This document shows positions 1 through 10,563 of a stretch of 64,000 nt of DNA, piece after piece. The position numbers were made by a program, and so were the translations under genes. Origin of the DNA: Plantago major. Taxonomy: Eukaryota > Streptophyta > Magnoliopsida > Lamiales > Plantaginaceae. The notes under the pieces were generated by a model. That model was not told where the DNA came from. It saw only the letters and a list, made by a program, of their open reading frames with translations, and searched no databases. The stretch covers positions 86,863,050-86,927,049 of the forward strand of contig CM048843.1 in NCBI GenBank assembly GCA_026545765.1, read 5' to 3'. The first letter of the stretch is position 1, and every line of letters begins with the position of its first letter.

Positions 1-349
1 AATTTGGATCTGGAAGCTTCCGCGCTCTTCTTCCCCATTTTGCTCGCAGTTAGTTATAGCATATAACGGCTAGTAACTGCCCTGTTCATCCAAACCATTG
101 ATCTGCCCAGAATTGATCACAGCCGTCCATTGCTTTGAGCTAAATTCTACAGTGGAGGATGTGATGTTGTTGCGTTGGTGGTGTCATCCGTTCTTGGTGA
201 ATATGGAATCGTCCACTGGATAGTGGGTTTCGAAACACTATTTATCTTCTTCTTGTTTTTTACTCTTATATAGAGGCCATGTGCAGCTAATCCGGCTACC
301 ATAAGAGGCCTGCAGCTGGAGGGTCAGCGTTGCAAAGTCAGGTGGTGAT

Positions 350-740
350 GATGATAACTTGTGGCTTGCTGAGAAACGACCAGAATGTATAATAATTTGG
401 ATTCTTCCAAAGGGTTCGAGTGAATGGATCTTGATCAAGTACAGTTTAAGCTGCGATTCTTTGGCTAAAGATATCATTTCCGCAGATGAGGAAGAGACAG
501 AACGATGCTTCCAGTTTCAGTTTATCGCACGATTATGTTTCAGGCATTAATTCCATTGAAACCACATGTCATGGTTCTTAACATAAAGTAAAACGAGTTT
601 TTCTGTATGACATTGAGAGCAAGTTTGTCAAGGAAGTTCGGTATCGAGGTCATCCAATCATCTTAGATTCGTTTTCACATGGTTGTCACCCCTACATGGA
701 GCCCTTTTGTCTATCTTCATATGCTCTTTGAGCTGCTGTA
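350..740 (+). pseudogene. F-box-associated-domain remnant (probable)
   Basis: An open stretch around 359-550 reads WILPKGSSEWILIKYSLSC, like the later part of plant F-box-associated domains, where a tryptophan and a hydrophobic 'W.L.KYSL' strand recur. About 50 bases further on, in a shifted frame (roughly 596-710), the sequence reads VFLYDIESKFVKEVRYRGHP, the 'Y D . . S . . V K E V' strand that usually follows in the same domain. The two pieces are in different frames with a stop between them, and no F-box motif is visible at the left, where the window starts. I infer a decayed or 5'-truncated F-box gene. It could also be a real last exon with a missed intron. Family assignment rests on short motifs only. 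Confidence 0.35.
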
Positions 741-1053
741 CCATGCCAAGTAAACTTAAAGTTGCTGGTTTTCTTCGTTAGCTCACCGAGTGTGTGGGAT
801 AAAGGATTGCTGAATCTTCGATAGCTAGTTTACGGAACTTTTTTCTGAATAGAACACATTGTTATGGCTAATGCTGTCAAGTGTTTTCCTCTGCTATTCA
901 TCTCCAAATTACTATATGTAATGGATGTGCGCGTTATGGCGCTTAACGAATTTTCTCGACTTGAGTAAGAGTCTAGCTAGATTTGAATCTTGTGGATTCC
1001 GGGGGATAAATCATGGATGAGCCACGATCACAGGCCTCAACCCATGGAGTACA
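741..1053. other. spacer between F-box remnant and xylanase gene
   Basis: No coding signal, repeat or structured element was recognised. Part of it is presumably the 3' UTR of the xylanase gene, which ends here on the minus strand. Confidence 0.4.
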
Positions 1054-3280
1054 TTACAGTTGAATGTTAACATGTTTAGTTTCCATGCCTTCTGATAGCG
1101 AAAATGTCAAATCAAACACTGTAGACTCATACTTGGCTGTGACTTTGTGTTCACCCAAGAATCCAAAAAAGCTATAGGAACCGTGTTCATCTGTATGGCC
1201 CTCAACATGTCCAGTTTGCCACTCGTTTAGGAGCTTGTCTACTACGTCACCAGTCGGGAGATTGTTAAAGTCGTCGTCTGTCAGGCACATTTGGTAGCAA
1301 TTGCCTCGACGCAGAGCTGACCACATGATGATCCCTTTCACAGCAGGATGTGAAAAGCCTTCTCTTAAAACCTCTTCTAGGTACATGGCCTGGAATATAA
1401 ACAACTAAACGTTAACAGCGAAAGTAATAACTCAAGTGATGTGGTGGATGGAGATCCATTACCTGTGTTTTCGAGCTGAACTTGTTACTTATATCAACTT
1501 CTGTCAACCAAATTGGAAGTCCGAGAGTCGCCAGCTTGTCCAGAATACCCCTCATGAGCGGCGCGTTAGGTACACTAAAATGGCCCTGAAGTCCGATTCC
1601 ATCCATCGACACACCGCCTGCCTCCAATTCTCTCATCCTTGACACATATGTATCAACAGTTGAGTTAATATCATTACAAGTTTCCACAACATTGAACTCA
1701 TTCATAAACAGTGTAGCCAGCGGGTCGGCCTGGTTGGCTGTCTCAAAGAACTGAAGGGTAGCATTAGGCCCGAGCCTCTTCTCGTAAAAATCGTAATGTA
1801 GCATCTCATTACTAACATCCCAGTGAATGAACTCTCCTCTGTACTTGTTCATCAGGCTCTGGATTCTGGAGCTCACAGCTTCTTGCAGGCTCAGTCCTGT
1901 TAGATTCCGAACCCATTTGGGGGTCGTGTTTACATTCTCCCAGAAAATGTTGTGGCCTCTGGCTACTATTTGATTTGCTCGAACGAATTCTAGCATTTGG
2001 TCCGGTCTTGTGTAGTTCACCTGACCTTGTTCGGGCTCAGTGGCGTCCCATTTGAGTTCGTTCTCAAATACTGCTGCGTTGAATCTATCAGTGAACCACT
2101 TCTGATAGCGTGAGTTCCCAATTATGCTACTAGCTATAGCTGATCCGAATGGGAAGTCTTTCGCGACTTGCTCTATTTTAACTTCTGCTCCTTGGAGTTT
2201 AATTCCTTGCTTATCTGCCACATGGATGGTAACGGCACGCTTTCTTTCCTGCAAACCGGATCATTAGCCTTCTCTTACAAATTATCTCAAATGGATTTCA
2301 ATTTTGCTAAGTTGATGACTACCTTGTTGATTTTGGCATCTTGATTCAATCGCCATTGCCCGTCTGTAAAAGGTTGCAAAGAAGCGCTTGCGACTGCTAC
2401 GTTGATATGGTCTCCACCAGTTCTAGTCTGTTACAAAAGAGTACGGATGGGCCGTTTGGTCAAATAAGATGAAATCACATTATAAGGTGACGCTACGCTA
2501 CACAGTGCCCTAGTAAACAAAATCTTGAACCTTTACATTAGAAGTGAACTTGAACCGATAATTACCTGGAGAGTAAGATTGGATGATCCTGATGGTGATG
2601 ACAGAACAAATCCGCCTTTAAGAAACGACCAGCATCCCTGTCTAGCAATAACAGTCCCGATGCACTGCAACGTCGTCTCTTCCGTCACAAGGCTTGCTCT
2701 CAAGAGAGCTGAATCTGCTTCACTGATCTTGATCCAAACTGTCATATACACGCTGAAGATTATAAATACTTCTTTTCGATACGTGCAAGTAGAAATATGA
2801 AAGTACGAAACCGTATATGCATTGTGGAGAAATGAGGTAAGGAACCTTACTTGAGAAGCAATATTTAGTCCCCTGAGTTAGATTTCGCAGCGAAAACAAT
2901 GGCCTAATGACACGAACACCGTTGTCCGTAACGACCTGTTCAAAATCCGGTTCTTGATCCTTGAGCATCCCTCCATTGTAAAGTGGCTCCTCTGGCTGCA
3001 CTTTGCACTGCACCAATCCCACAAAGACTCAAATGTTAATTAGTCCAATACTCAACATTAGAATGGTCCATGCTTTCATTTAGTTGAAGCATTCTTACCT
3101 CGGTATAGGCAGACGAATCGTAGAGCGGCCCATCTGCAATACGATCAAAACTCAATGAGATTGAACAGAGTGACCAAACATACAGAACCGCGCAATTAAG
3201 GTAGAGGACGAACCATAAGACGAAACCGGGGAAATTGAGGGGAGAACCAGCAGCAGAGTAACAAGGATCAGCCTTCTCAT
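1054..3280 (-). CDS. GH10 endo-1,4-beta-xylanase with N-terminal carbohydrate-binding module
   Basis: Secreted cell-wall enzyme expected to cleave the beta-1,4 backbone of xylan. Seven exons by eye: 3280-3214, 3133-3099, 3007-2851, 2738-2566, 2427-2323, 2248-1463 and 1389-1054. All junctions are GT/AG and the frame stays open for 552 residues, near the usual length of the short plant GH10 group. Residues 1 to about 21 (MRRLILVTLLLVLPSISPVSS) form a signal peptide. The sequence YDGPLYDSSAYTEC opens a CBM_4_9-type module (about 22-175). The GH10 barrel fills about 195-490. The acid/base glutamate is in HWDVSNEM (about residue 327) and the nucleophile in WLTEVD (about 429), so both catalytic residues are present. 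The C-terminal tail is the beta-rich stretch typical of this plant group. It looks intact. The closest family is Arabidopsis At4g33840-like proteins; the exact substrate is inferred. Confidence 0.93.
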
Positions 3281-3540
3281 GGTTCTTGATCTGCTGGTTG
3301 ATTATCTGCTTATAGAATTAACCAAGATAAGATTTTGATGCATTGTTATTGGAGTCTGGAGAAGACAATAACATCACAGGTGAAACAGTTGGTTTTTTTC
3401 TGTGAAGCAATGGCTACTAACTATTCACATGCAATAACAAGAAAAGGCTAAAAGGTGCTGTTGATGGATAAGTTAATTGGTTACTCGAACAAGGAGTTTA
3501 GTTTGGTTTGGTTTGGTTTCCTTAAGCAAAGTAGTGTATA

Positions 3541-3550
3541 CTATATATAG
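3541..3550 (-). promoter_or_regulatory. candidate TATA box of the xylanase gene
   Basis: A perfect palindromic TATATATA-type box lies about 260 bases upstream of the xylanase start codon. It would give a 5' UTR of roughly 230 bases. It is the only strong TATA-like site in the proximal upstream region, but no transcript evidence is available here. Confidence 0.45.
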
Positions 3551-3956
3551 ATGTTGTTGGCATGTGGCATGTGATGGCCATGATGTTGGCACATTCGAAT
3601 TCAGATTAATTATGCGTAACGAATATTGAATATGACATGATATATGATTAACGTCAAGCTTATATCAAATCGAAGACACCATAGAGACTTAGTCAAATGC
3701 CAAGGTGCAAGATCTAAACTTATTGTTACGGCCATCGATTACTCCACTCGAATTCTTTTTTACGAGTACGGGTGAAACTTATTGTTATGTGGATATTGAA
3801 CGGGTTTGGATTAAATTAAGGTTCCAACGTGCAAGCTAGGGAATTAATATTTGCAGGATCCAGTGACTAATGTCAGAGAATTGTTAGGGAAAAGGCTTGA
3901 ATTGAAAGCTTGGATGCTTGTAACTCCCGTGACTAAGGAAAATGGACTTGAGTTAC

Positions 3957-4126
3957 TATATTAGTATGGATTTTGTACTCCGTGATGGAGCCTATTGTTT
4001 TATGACTGCCAAACAATTAAGGGCAATTGGCTAAGACTTCATATATTAGTATGGATTTTGTACTCCGTGATGGAGTCTATTGTTTTATGACTGCCAAACA
4101 ATTAAGGGCAATTGGCTAAGACTTCA
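3957..4126. repeat. 85-bp tandem duplication
   Basis: The two copies, 3957-4041 and 4042-4126, are adjacent and differ at one base (cc versus tc near the middle). The near-identity implies a recent event. Nothing coding lies in it. Confidence 0.85.
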
Positions 4127-4577
4127 TTTTATGGCGACCCACACTATGTGTGGTGCTATTGTGCTAACATATGAACATACTATCTCGAGTCACTATCTCA
4201 ATGGTACAATAACTTTTGGAATCTCTCAGGTTCGAATCATGTACTGGAGTGGGCAATATCATACCAATGACTGAGATAATGTGAGTCATATTGTAATGGT
4301 ATTAGAGATGGCCATGGTTTTAACTTTTAACGTAGTTGTGGAGTATGAAAAGTCAAAGAGCCAAGGAGGAAGATGTGATAGGCCATTGTGCTCTATTGAA
4401 TGGCGGTTCTCAAATATGGAGCGGGCCTCGAGATTAAAGGGGAATTGTAAGTAGTGTAATCAAAGTGTTGCATTGTTAACGTGACTAAGGATGGGTATAT
4501 AGAGAGTCACTATCCCAATTGGTATGAGTCTTTGTTTAAACAAAGTCAATAGAACTTGAATTGCGGCTTAAAGCGGA

Positions 4578-4868
4578 CAATATCATATTATGTGAGACTA
4601 TGACCCATAATTCGCAACAAAATGTCACATTTTGAACCCGTGTCTATGTCCTTGCTAGTTGCTACACTATGTACTAGGTACCACTAAAAACTTTGCCGTC
4701 CAACCAAAGGAACATCACCGGATTAAAATGAACAATACTATCATATTATGTGAGACCCTGACCCATTGTTCGCAACAAAATGTCACATTTTGAACCCGTG
4801 TCTATGTACTTGCTACACTATGTACTAGGTACCACTAAAAAGTTTGCCGTCCAACCAAAGGAACATCT
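4578..4868. repeat. about 158-bp tandem duplication
   Basis: The block beginning tatcatattatgtgagac at 4581 recurs at 4739, followed in both by a shared tail ending with ccaaccaaaggaacatc. The second copy lacks about 7 bases around the first copy's 'ttgctagttgctac'. It is more diverged than the 85-bp duplication upstream. Confidence 0.75.
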
Positions 4869-5500
4869 CCCTTTAAGACAAAAGGAAACTGATGACATGT
4901 CCTAAGATGGCTCAAACTCAAAGTTTGCAGAATTATAGAATAATGAAAAGGGAAAGGAAACATGTGAACTTGTGATTCTAGCCTTTGTGCCCAAGTTTCA
5001 CATATAAGTTTTTTGAAACATAAGGTCCATAACTTTCAACTTGGCGTGGGATGAAACCAATCATGATCTCATTTCCATGCCTCTGTAATAGAACATCACT
5101 TGTGGTACAGAAGAGGTTTAGGGACTGCTTGCATGGGCACGTTTGCTTTCTTTGTGATAGGTTATCGAATGACTGTTCGACGATCCACGGGGATTCAAGA
5201 TGAGCACAGACTGACAAGGCCGAGCCTCGATATGTACCGGTCCAACAAGGCTCGGTGGGCTTATTGTCATGGCGCGAACCCACGTGACCGAGTTGTTAGG
5301 TTGCCACATCAGCAAATAGACAAGATTGTGAATTTTGGGGGATCATGTTCTTTTAATTATCTATAAGTAGTCTCATATTCCACATGTATTAGACGCATTT
5401 ATTAGTATCAAACTACCTAAATCGAGAGGTTCGTGGTGAAACCTTGACCAATCGACTTACAAGTATCTCCGTGGCTTGTCTCAGGCAAGCCTGCTAAAGT

Positions 5501-5852
5501 CTCTAACCCCCTCCCTCTTCTATACAGTAGTAGGCAAAACCAGTAGTAGTTCTATGATTTTCATCTTGTTTCATTGTACTACTGTTTAGGATCAATGTAA
5601 AAATGTGGATGTCATGGAAAGATATGTAAAACAGGCTAAGCGAATTGGCAAGTTTACTATTTACTTTCACAAGATCCAGGATGCACATACATAACAGCAA
5701 AATTTACAGACTGCAGAAAACTGACTCGGTTAAGTCACTGCTATTGATCCATAGAGGAAAATCTGTACATTGTTGCATAGATTAAACCACAAGATCGATA
5801 AATTAGTAGCAAGCCGAGAGACAGAACTCTACCTGCATCATTCGGATGCGGA
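5501..5852. other. 3' flank of the ACR4-like gene
   Basis: On the minus strand this follows the ACR4-like stop codon and presumably contains its 3' UTR. No other feature was seen. Confidence 0.4.
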
Positions 5853-8585
5853 CTAGAAGTTGTGCTGCAAGTACATGTTTTGTCGAGGCGAAGCAGGACT
5901 GATCTCTTCAACAAGGCTTCTCATCAACCCGTCTCCAACACCATTCCCATTTCCCGTGTTTCTCGATTCCAGCTGCTTTCCATCAAGATCAGAGTCAGAA
6001 AGAGATGATTTGCGTCTCTGGGAAGAGGCAACACTAGGAAACGTTATCCATGATGGAGCTCGTATTTCTATTCTGTGATCTTCCACGTCTCCACCATCCG
6101 TCTCAGAAGCTGATCGGTGTCCATATCTCTGAGAGCTCTTCTTGTGCATTCTACTGCTTCCCAAAACAACCTCAGTCGGCAAAATAGGCTGCTCGTTGCT
6201 CGGACTACCCATTAGCAATGCAAGTGCATGTTCCAAAGTCGTAGTTACTCTATCCATTGATGGCCTCTCCTTTCCTCTCATTCTCACACATCTGCTCGCC
6301 ACATTGGCTATTCGCTTTAGAGCTTCAAGATCCGAAGGAGGTTTCAGAACCGGATCCAAAATGGATGCAATATCACCTGATTTGATCAGGGGGACAGCCC
6401 ATTCGACTATGTTTCCTTCGTCGCATCGCATGTCAATAGCTTTTCGGCCGGTTATGATTTCTAAAAGTAAAACGCCAAAGCTGTAAACATCAGATTTTGT
6501 TGTCAGGTAGTGAAGCCTATAGTACTCGGGATCAAGATACCCAAGCGTCCCAGCAGGAAGTTCAGCTAATGGGGAGCTACTATTAGCAGGTCCCAACAAG
6601 GAAAGACCAAAGTCTGCCACACGAGCATTGTGCTCTTCGTCTATAAGAATGTTTGACGACTTTATGTCGCGGTGAATCACTGGGGGACAAGCATAACCGT
6701 GCAGATATTCGATCCCACGAGCTGCTTGTACCGCAATGGTAACCCTACGTACCCAATCCAAACGCTCTTTTTTTTCCCGGTTCTCAGAATGAAGGTGTTG
6801 GTGCAAGGAACCATTAGCCATGAACTCGTAAACGAGTAGCCTTTCTCCAGCCTCTTCGCAGTACCCGAGCAAATCAAGTAAATGTGCATGATTTAACCTT
6901 GAAAGCAAGTCAAGCTCAGTGTGAAACTCGTTTGAGTGCTTCTCCAAATCAGGAGTCAAAATAGCCCTTTTTACCGCAACCACAGTACCATCCTTTAAAA
7001 CTCCTTTAAAGACACGCGAAAAACTACCCTTTCCAACTAGTGATTCTTCCTTGAAACCCCCTGTGGCTCTTTCTAGTTCCTCGTAAGCAAACATCTTAGC
7101 CCTCCGTATTTTCAACTCATCTACTTCAGGCCTAACTTTACCACTCTCCTTGCGAAAGGAGCTATTTTTATTACTTTTCTTAGACGTAACAACGCACCTG
7201 CAGTTCCTTAACTTGTGCCGCACATACAGAACTGAAACCAACGATATGGCAAGTACCAAGAATACAGCAAACATGACCTCCGCAACTATAAGGCGTAATT
7301 GCAATGACCACCACTTCTGATCCCTTTTACCACTAGATGCAGCACTAGAACAGCTGGAAACACAGTCACCAGATCTGCAAGCCGAACAATTATACCGACA
7401 TTGCCTATCCGATGTTGAACTGCATTTATCAGCTTCATACATTCCTTCAGGGCAACCAACACTACAAGGCAAGCAGATATGATAGCCAGGAGACTTACAA
7501 GCACTCGCATTATCAAGACTAAAAAAACCATGAGAACAAGGAGTCTGCTTGCAAACTCCAGGCAAAACTGCCAACGGCAGAGCCACAGGAAAGTCAACAC
7601 CCCAGCAAACAGGAGACAGCGATTTTTCAGCAAGAACTCCACAAGTAAAGTAACTCCCAGCAGCAATCTCGTAAAGCTTCACACCATTAGGCGGCGGTGT
7701 ACTCTTTGGCACTATAAATCCCCAACAAACAACCGCTCTATCATAACTCCTAAGCCCACAAGCATGAAACCGTCCCCCAACAACCGAAAGCATAGGTTCC
7801 AAAGGCGTCGACTGGCCTATATCCACAGTAAGCTCTCCCGCATACAGAACAGAATTCGACGAACCCTCTTCGTCAGGATTCAGACTCCTCCCCCAACAAA
7901 CAACCCTCGAATCCTCCAAAATGCCGCAAACATGATACCCTCCAGCAGAAATCTTCTTAAACTTCGACCTTTTCGGAATCAGCCCTTGCACATTACTATT
8001 AATCTCATCACCCCAACAAAACACACTCCTATTCTGAGCAAACAAGCCACAATTAAAAGCAGAACCTGCGGAAATCGACACTATCTGCCCATCGAATACA
8101 TGGCTTTTTGTCATGTTATAGCCCCAGCAATCAACTAAAGAGATGTTTCTCAAATTCCCCATCAAAGGTTTCCTCAACCCACACAAATGATCATCTCCTG
8201 CACTAATCTCCAAATACTCTGGATTCCCATTCCCCATTTTCAAATACTTACCTAGTGGAACAAGCCCTGTACTACCCCAACAAAACGGCAGGTTCAAATC
8301 CATCTGAAGCCCACAAACAAATCCACTACCACCTGTTAAACCAAGAAAAGACAGATTCTTTGGAGTTGACTCAACAACAACAGGGTTTGACCCAAAACAG
8401 CTAGCTACATGAGAACCATCCGATTTCAAACCACAGAAAACCGAACCCTTTTCACCATACGAAATTGCAATAGACGACATTGAACCCAAACTCAACGCTT
8501 TGCAGCACAAACAAGAGAACAAAAGCAAAAAGACTAGATTTTTACACTTACTCCATGAATAAAGCTGCATACTTCTTCCTCCCAA
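5853..8585 (-). CDS. ACR4: CRINKLY4/ACR4-type receptor-like serine/threonine kinase
   Basis: A single uninterrupted frame of 910 codons, matching the intronless structure and length (about 895 residues) of Arabidopsis ACR4, an epidermis and root-tip receptor kinase that controls formative divisions. A signal peptide covers about 1-33. From ALGSMSSIAISYGE onwards, seven 'crinkly' (RCC1-like) repeats with CG and C-WG motifs fill about 35-340. A cysteine-rich TNFR-like block covers about 345-411 and a transmembrane segment about 431-454. The kinase domain spans about 511-790: glycine loop GKGSFSRVFKG, lysine in VAVKRA (539), HRDIKSSN (Asp 640), DFG (658-660) and a DPEYY activation segment. The C-terminal tail carries the family ending SWITFPSV...SPASP...HNF. 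All catalytic residues are present, so it is likely an active plasma-membrane kinase. Orthology to ACR4 rather than the CCR paralogues rests on the repeat region and tail. Confidence 0.95.
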   Translation of the reverse strand: MGGRSMQLYSWSKCKNLVFLLLFSCLCCKALSLGSMSSIAISYGEKGSVFCGLKSDGSHVASCFGSNPVVVESTPKNLSFLGLTGGSGFVCGLQMDLNLPFCWGSTGLVPLGKYLKMGNGNPEYLEISAGDDHLCGLRKPLMGNLRNISLVDCWGYNMTKSHVFDGQIVSISAGSAFNCGLFAQNRSVFCWGDEINSNVQGLIPKRSKFKKISAGGYHVCGILEDSRVVCWGRSLNPDEEGSSNSVLYAGELTVDIGQSTPLEPMLSVVGGRFHACGLRSYDRAVVCWGFIVPKSTPPPNGVKLYEIAAGSYFTCGVLAEKSLSPVCWGVDFPVALPLAVLPGVCKQTPCSHGFFSLDNASACKSPGYHICLPCSVGCPEGMYEADKCSSTSDRQCRYNCSACRSGDCVSSCSSAASSGKRDQKWWSLQLRLIVAEVMFAVFLVLAISLVSVLYVRHKLRNCRCVVTSKKSNKNSSFRKESGKVRPEVDELKIRRAKMFAYEELERATGGFKEESLVGKGSFSRVFKGVLKDGTVVAVKRAILTPDLEKHSNEFHTELDLLSRLNHAHLLDLLGYCEEAGERLLVYEFMANGSLHQHLHSENREKKERLDWVRRVTIAVQAARGIEYLHGYACPPVIHRDIKSSNILIDEEHNARVADFGLSLLGPANSSSPLAELPAGTLGYLDPEYYRLHYLTTKSDVYSFGVLLLEIITGRKAIDMRCDEGNIVEWAVPLIKSGDIASILDPVLKPPSDLEALKRIANVASRCVRMRGKERPSMDRVTTTLEHALALLMGSPSNEQPILPTEVVLGSSRMHKKSSQRYGHRSASETDGGDVEDHRIEIRAPSWITFPSVASSQRRKSSLSDSDLDGKQLESRNTGNGNGVGDGLMRSLVEEISPASPRQNMYLQHNF

Positions 8586-10302
8586 GAATGAATTTTGAGC
8601 AGCACTGGAGGGTGTTGAGGTAATTTCAGAGGTGGGTTCGGAAACTTGGCCGGCGAGAGTGGCGGAGCAAGCGGTGGCGAGTAAGGTGGCAGAAATGAGT
8701 TGTTATTTCTTTCAGTGTGTGTGATGTGGGTGAAAGAGAGTGAAGTAAAAGAGGGAAAGTTGAGTGCATTTAATGCTGATCGGACGGTGGATGTTGGCCG
8801 GATTTGATCGGACGGTGTGTGATTGGTTTAGGAATCATAAAGATTTTGCAGAGGTGTCGCTGGTTGTCGTGCTCTGCATTTAATGAAGTTGGGTTGGTGT
8901 TAGTGTGTTACCATATTTGGAACCTTGGAGGGATCATTTGAATTTTCCCAACAACAAGGACTGATTAGTAATTAGTTCATCCGTCTCGGACCAAACTTAA
9001 CATTTCATTCTGGAGTCTGGATGCGTTAAGTTAGATGTAAATTGAAACGAGTGGATATAAGATGAAACGTTAGTAGGTGAATCTAAATGTGTGGATAATT
9101 TACTATGAAATTAGGATCGCATACCTCAACCTAATCGGTCATCTTAATGAAAATTTATCTGAAGGAAATAAATTGACTTAATAGCAATCTTTGATGAATA
9201 TCAATAATATGGCCAATGTTGATATGAGTCATTAGTCTAGTGGAGTATTCATAAAATATAATGATGATGTAATCAAATTCAATTTACTAGCTATTGATTA
9301 TAGGTTTAACAGTTTGTGTTCGAAAAGATTTGTGTTAGTGAAATACCTGAGATGGATTAATATTCTTAAGTATATGTATAATGTTTATAAACAATATTAG
9401 TAATGTTTTATGAGTGGACATTTTATATCATTTTTTATGTATATCTATATCACTGATGTTCTAAGTAAAACCCCCAATGTTTTTTTGATATAATTGTAAT
9501 GTTTACACGTCTCTTTTAGTCTCTCCATATAAGACTGTCTCTCAAGTGACTTACACTAAGTTTAATTGCTAAGATTCTGTTTAGCACTAGTATGTATATC
9601 AGCTCGATAATCATATTTTCAAATTATATAAGTCTATTATGTGAACGCATAGCTGATCTGATAAATTTGTTCTTTAGCATATTAAAAAAAAGCTAATTGA
9701 TTTGCATTTATATATTATATTTAACGAATCATCTAGTTTAAAAGTTAGATAGGCGTAAATTATTAGTAGTGGATAGGAGATGAAATGTTAGTAGGTGACT
9801 CTAAACGAGTGGTGAAGATGGGTGTATAATTTTTAGAAAATGGAAACATATTTATTGGGAGTTTGGGATATATGTAAATGGAATATGTATTACATTTACT
9901 ATGGAATTTTCAATTACAAATTATAGTAATAAGTTCGTGTTTGTTTTAATCAGATCACGTTACTTCAAATTTATTTTATCGAGATAAATCGGTTTGAATG
10001 CAATTTAATGAATATCAATAATGTGACCAATATTGATTTTGTGTCCATTTTAGGCTAGTGATGAAGTTAATCAAAAATTCAAGTCGTTTTATATCATTTG
10101 CATGTTTATCGGTTAACTTTTTTTTTCTAGTTTAAATGGGAATGTAATCGATGTACTAAGATTTTGGGGAATCCACTACGTGGATACTTGAATGAAAGCC
10201 CCTTTGTAACCGTCCAATTTAAAACCGTATTATTCTATTGGAATTTGGAACACAACTTATAGTTGGGAGTTGTGACTTATAGAGTTATAGTCATGTTAAA
10301 TA
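8586..10302. other. ACR4 upstream region and AT-rich spacer with an internal duplication
   Basis: The first few hundred bases hold the 5' UTR and promoter of the ACR4-like gene; no clear TATA box was seen. Further out, two blocks resemble each other: about 8990-9110 and 9745-9830 (both with gatgaaa[tc]gttagtaggtga) and about 9110-9245 and 9955-10060 (both with atgaatatcaataat). This suggests an old direct duplication with an offset near 800 bases. No coding sequence was recognised. Confidence 0.45.
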
Positions 10303-10561
10303 CTACTCCCCCTCCGTTCCATAGATTTCTTTCCATTTTTCCATTTTGAACGTTCCATTAAAAACTTTTCATTTCCTTTTATGGAAACCCACTATCTCCA
10401 TTATTAATATTTTAATCTCTCTCTTTCATACTTTTTCAATTCTCTTTCTTACTTTTTACTATACACTTACTACTTCATCTATATAAACCTATTTTTACTC
10501 AAATTTCTTAAAATTTGTGTAAAAACAAAATGGAAAGAAATTGGTGGAATGGAGGGAGTAG
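10303..10561. mobile_element. Stowaway-like MITE
   Basis: About 259 bases bounded by inverted repeats. The left end reads ctactccccctccgttcc and the right end, reverse complemented, starts ctactccctccattccac. The likeness continues through a 'tttctttccatttt' block on both sides. TA dinucleotides flank it at 10301-10302 and 10562-10563. The 'CTCCCTCCGT' terminus and TA target site are the signature of Stowaway (Tc1/mariner-related) non-autonomous elements. It has no coding capacity. Confidence 0.8.
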
Positions 10562-10563
10562 TA

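Larger units (their letters stand above)
3281..5500. other. intergenic region with two local tandem duplications
   Basis: No gene was recognised. Two tandem duplications are visible. An 85-base unit occurs at 3957-4041 and 4042-4126 with one difference. A unit of about 158 bases, starting near 4581 and again near 4739, is repeated with small gaps to about 4866. Open stretches around 4978-5366 on both strands resemble no family and overlap one another, so they are treated as chance. The proximal part next to 3280 is the xylanase promoter. Confidence 0.5.

Noticed and set aside
4225-4245. A Pol III B-box-like ggttcgaatc suggesting a SINE or tRNA
   Set aside because: No A box at the right distance, no acceptor stem and no poly(A) or flanking duplication were found.
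4978-5366. Open frames of 65-101 codons on both strands
   Set aside because: Several overlapping frames with no family likeness or splice context; likely chance in a less AT-rich stretch.
7479-8138. A 219-codon open frame on the plus strand
   Set aside because: It lies antisense inside the ACR4-like coding sequence; its R/N/T/P-rich composition is a reflection of that gene.
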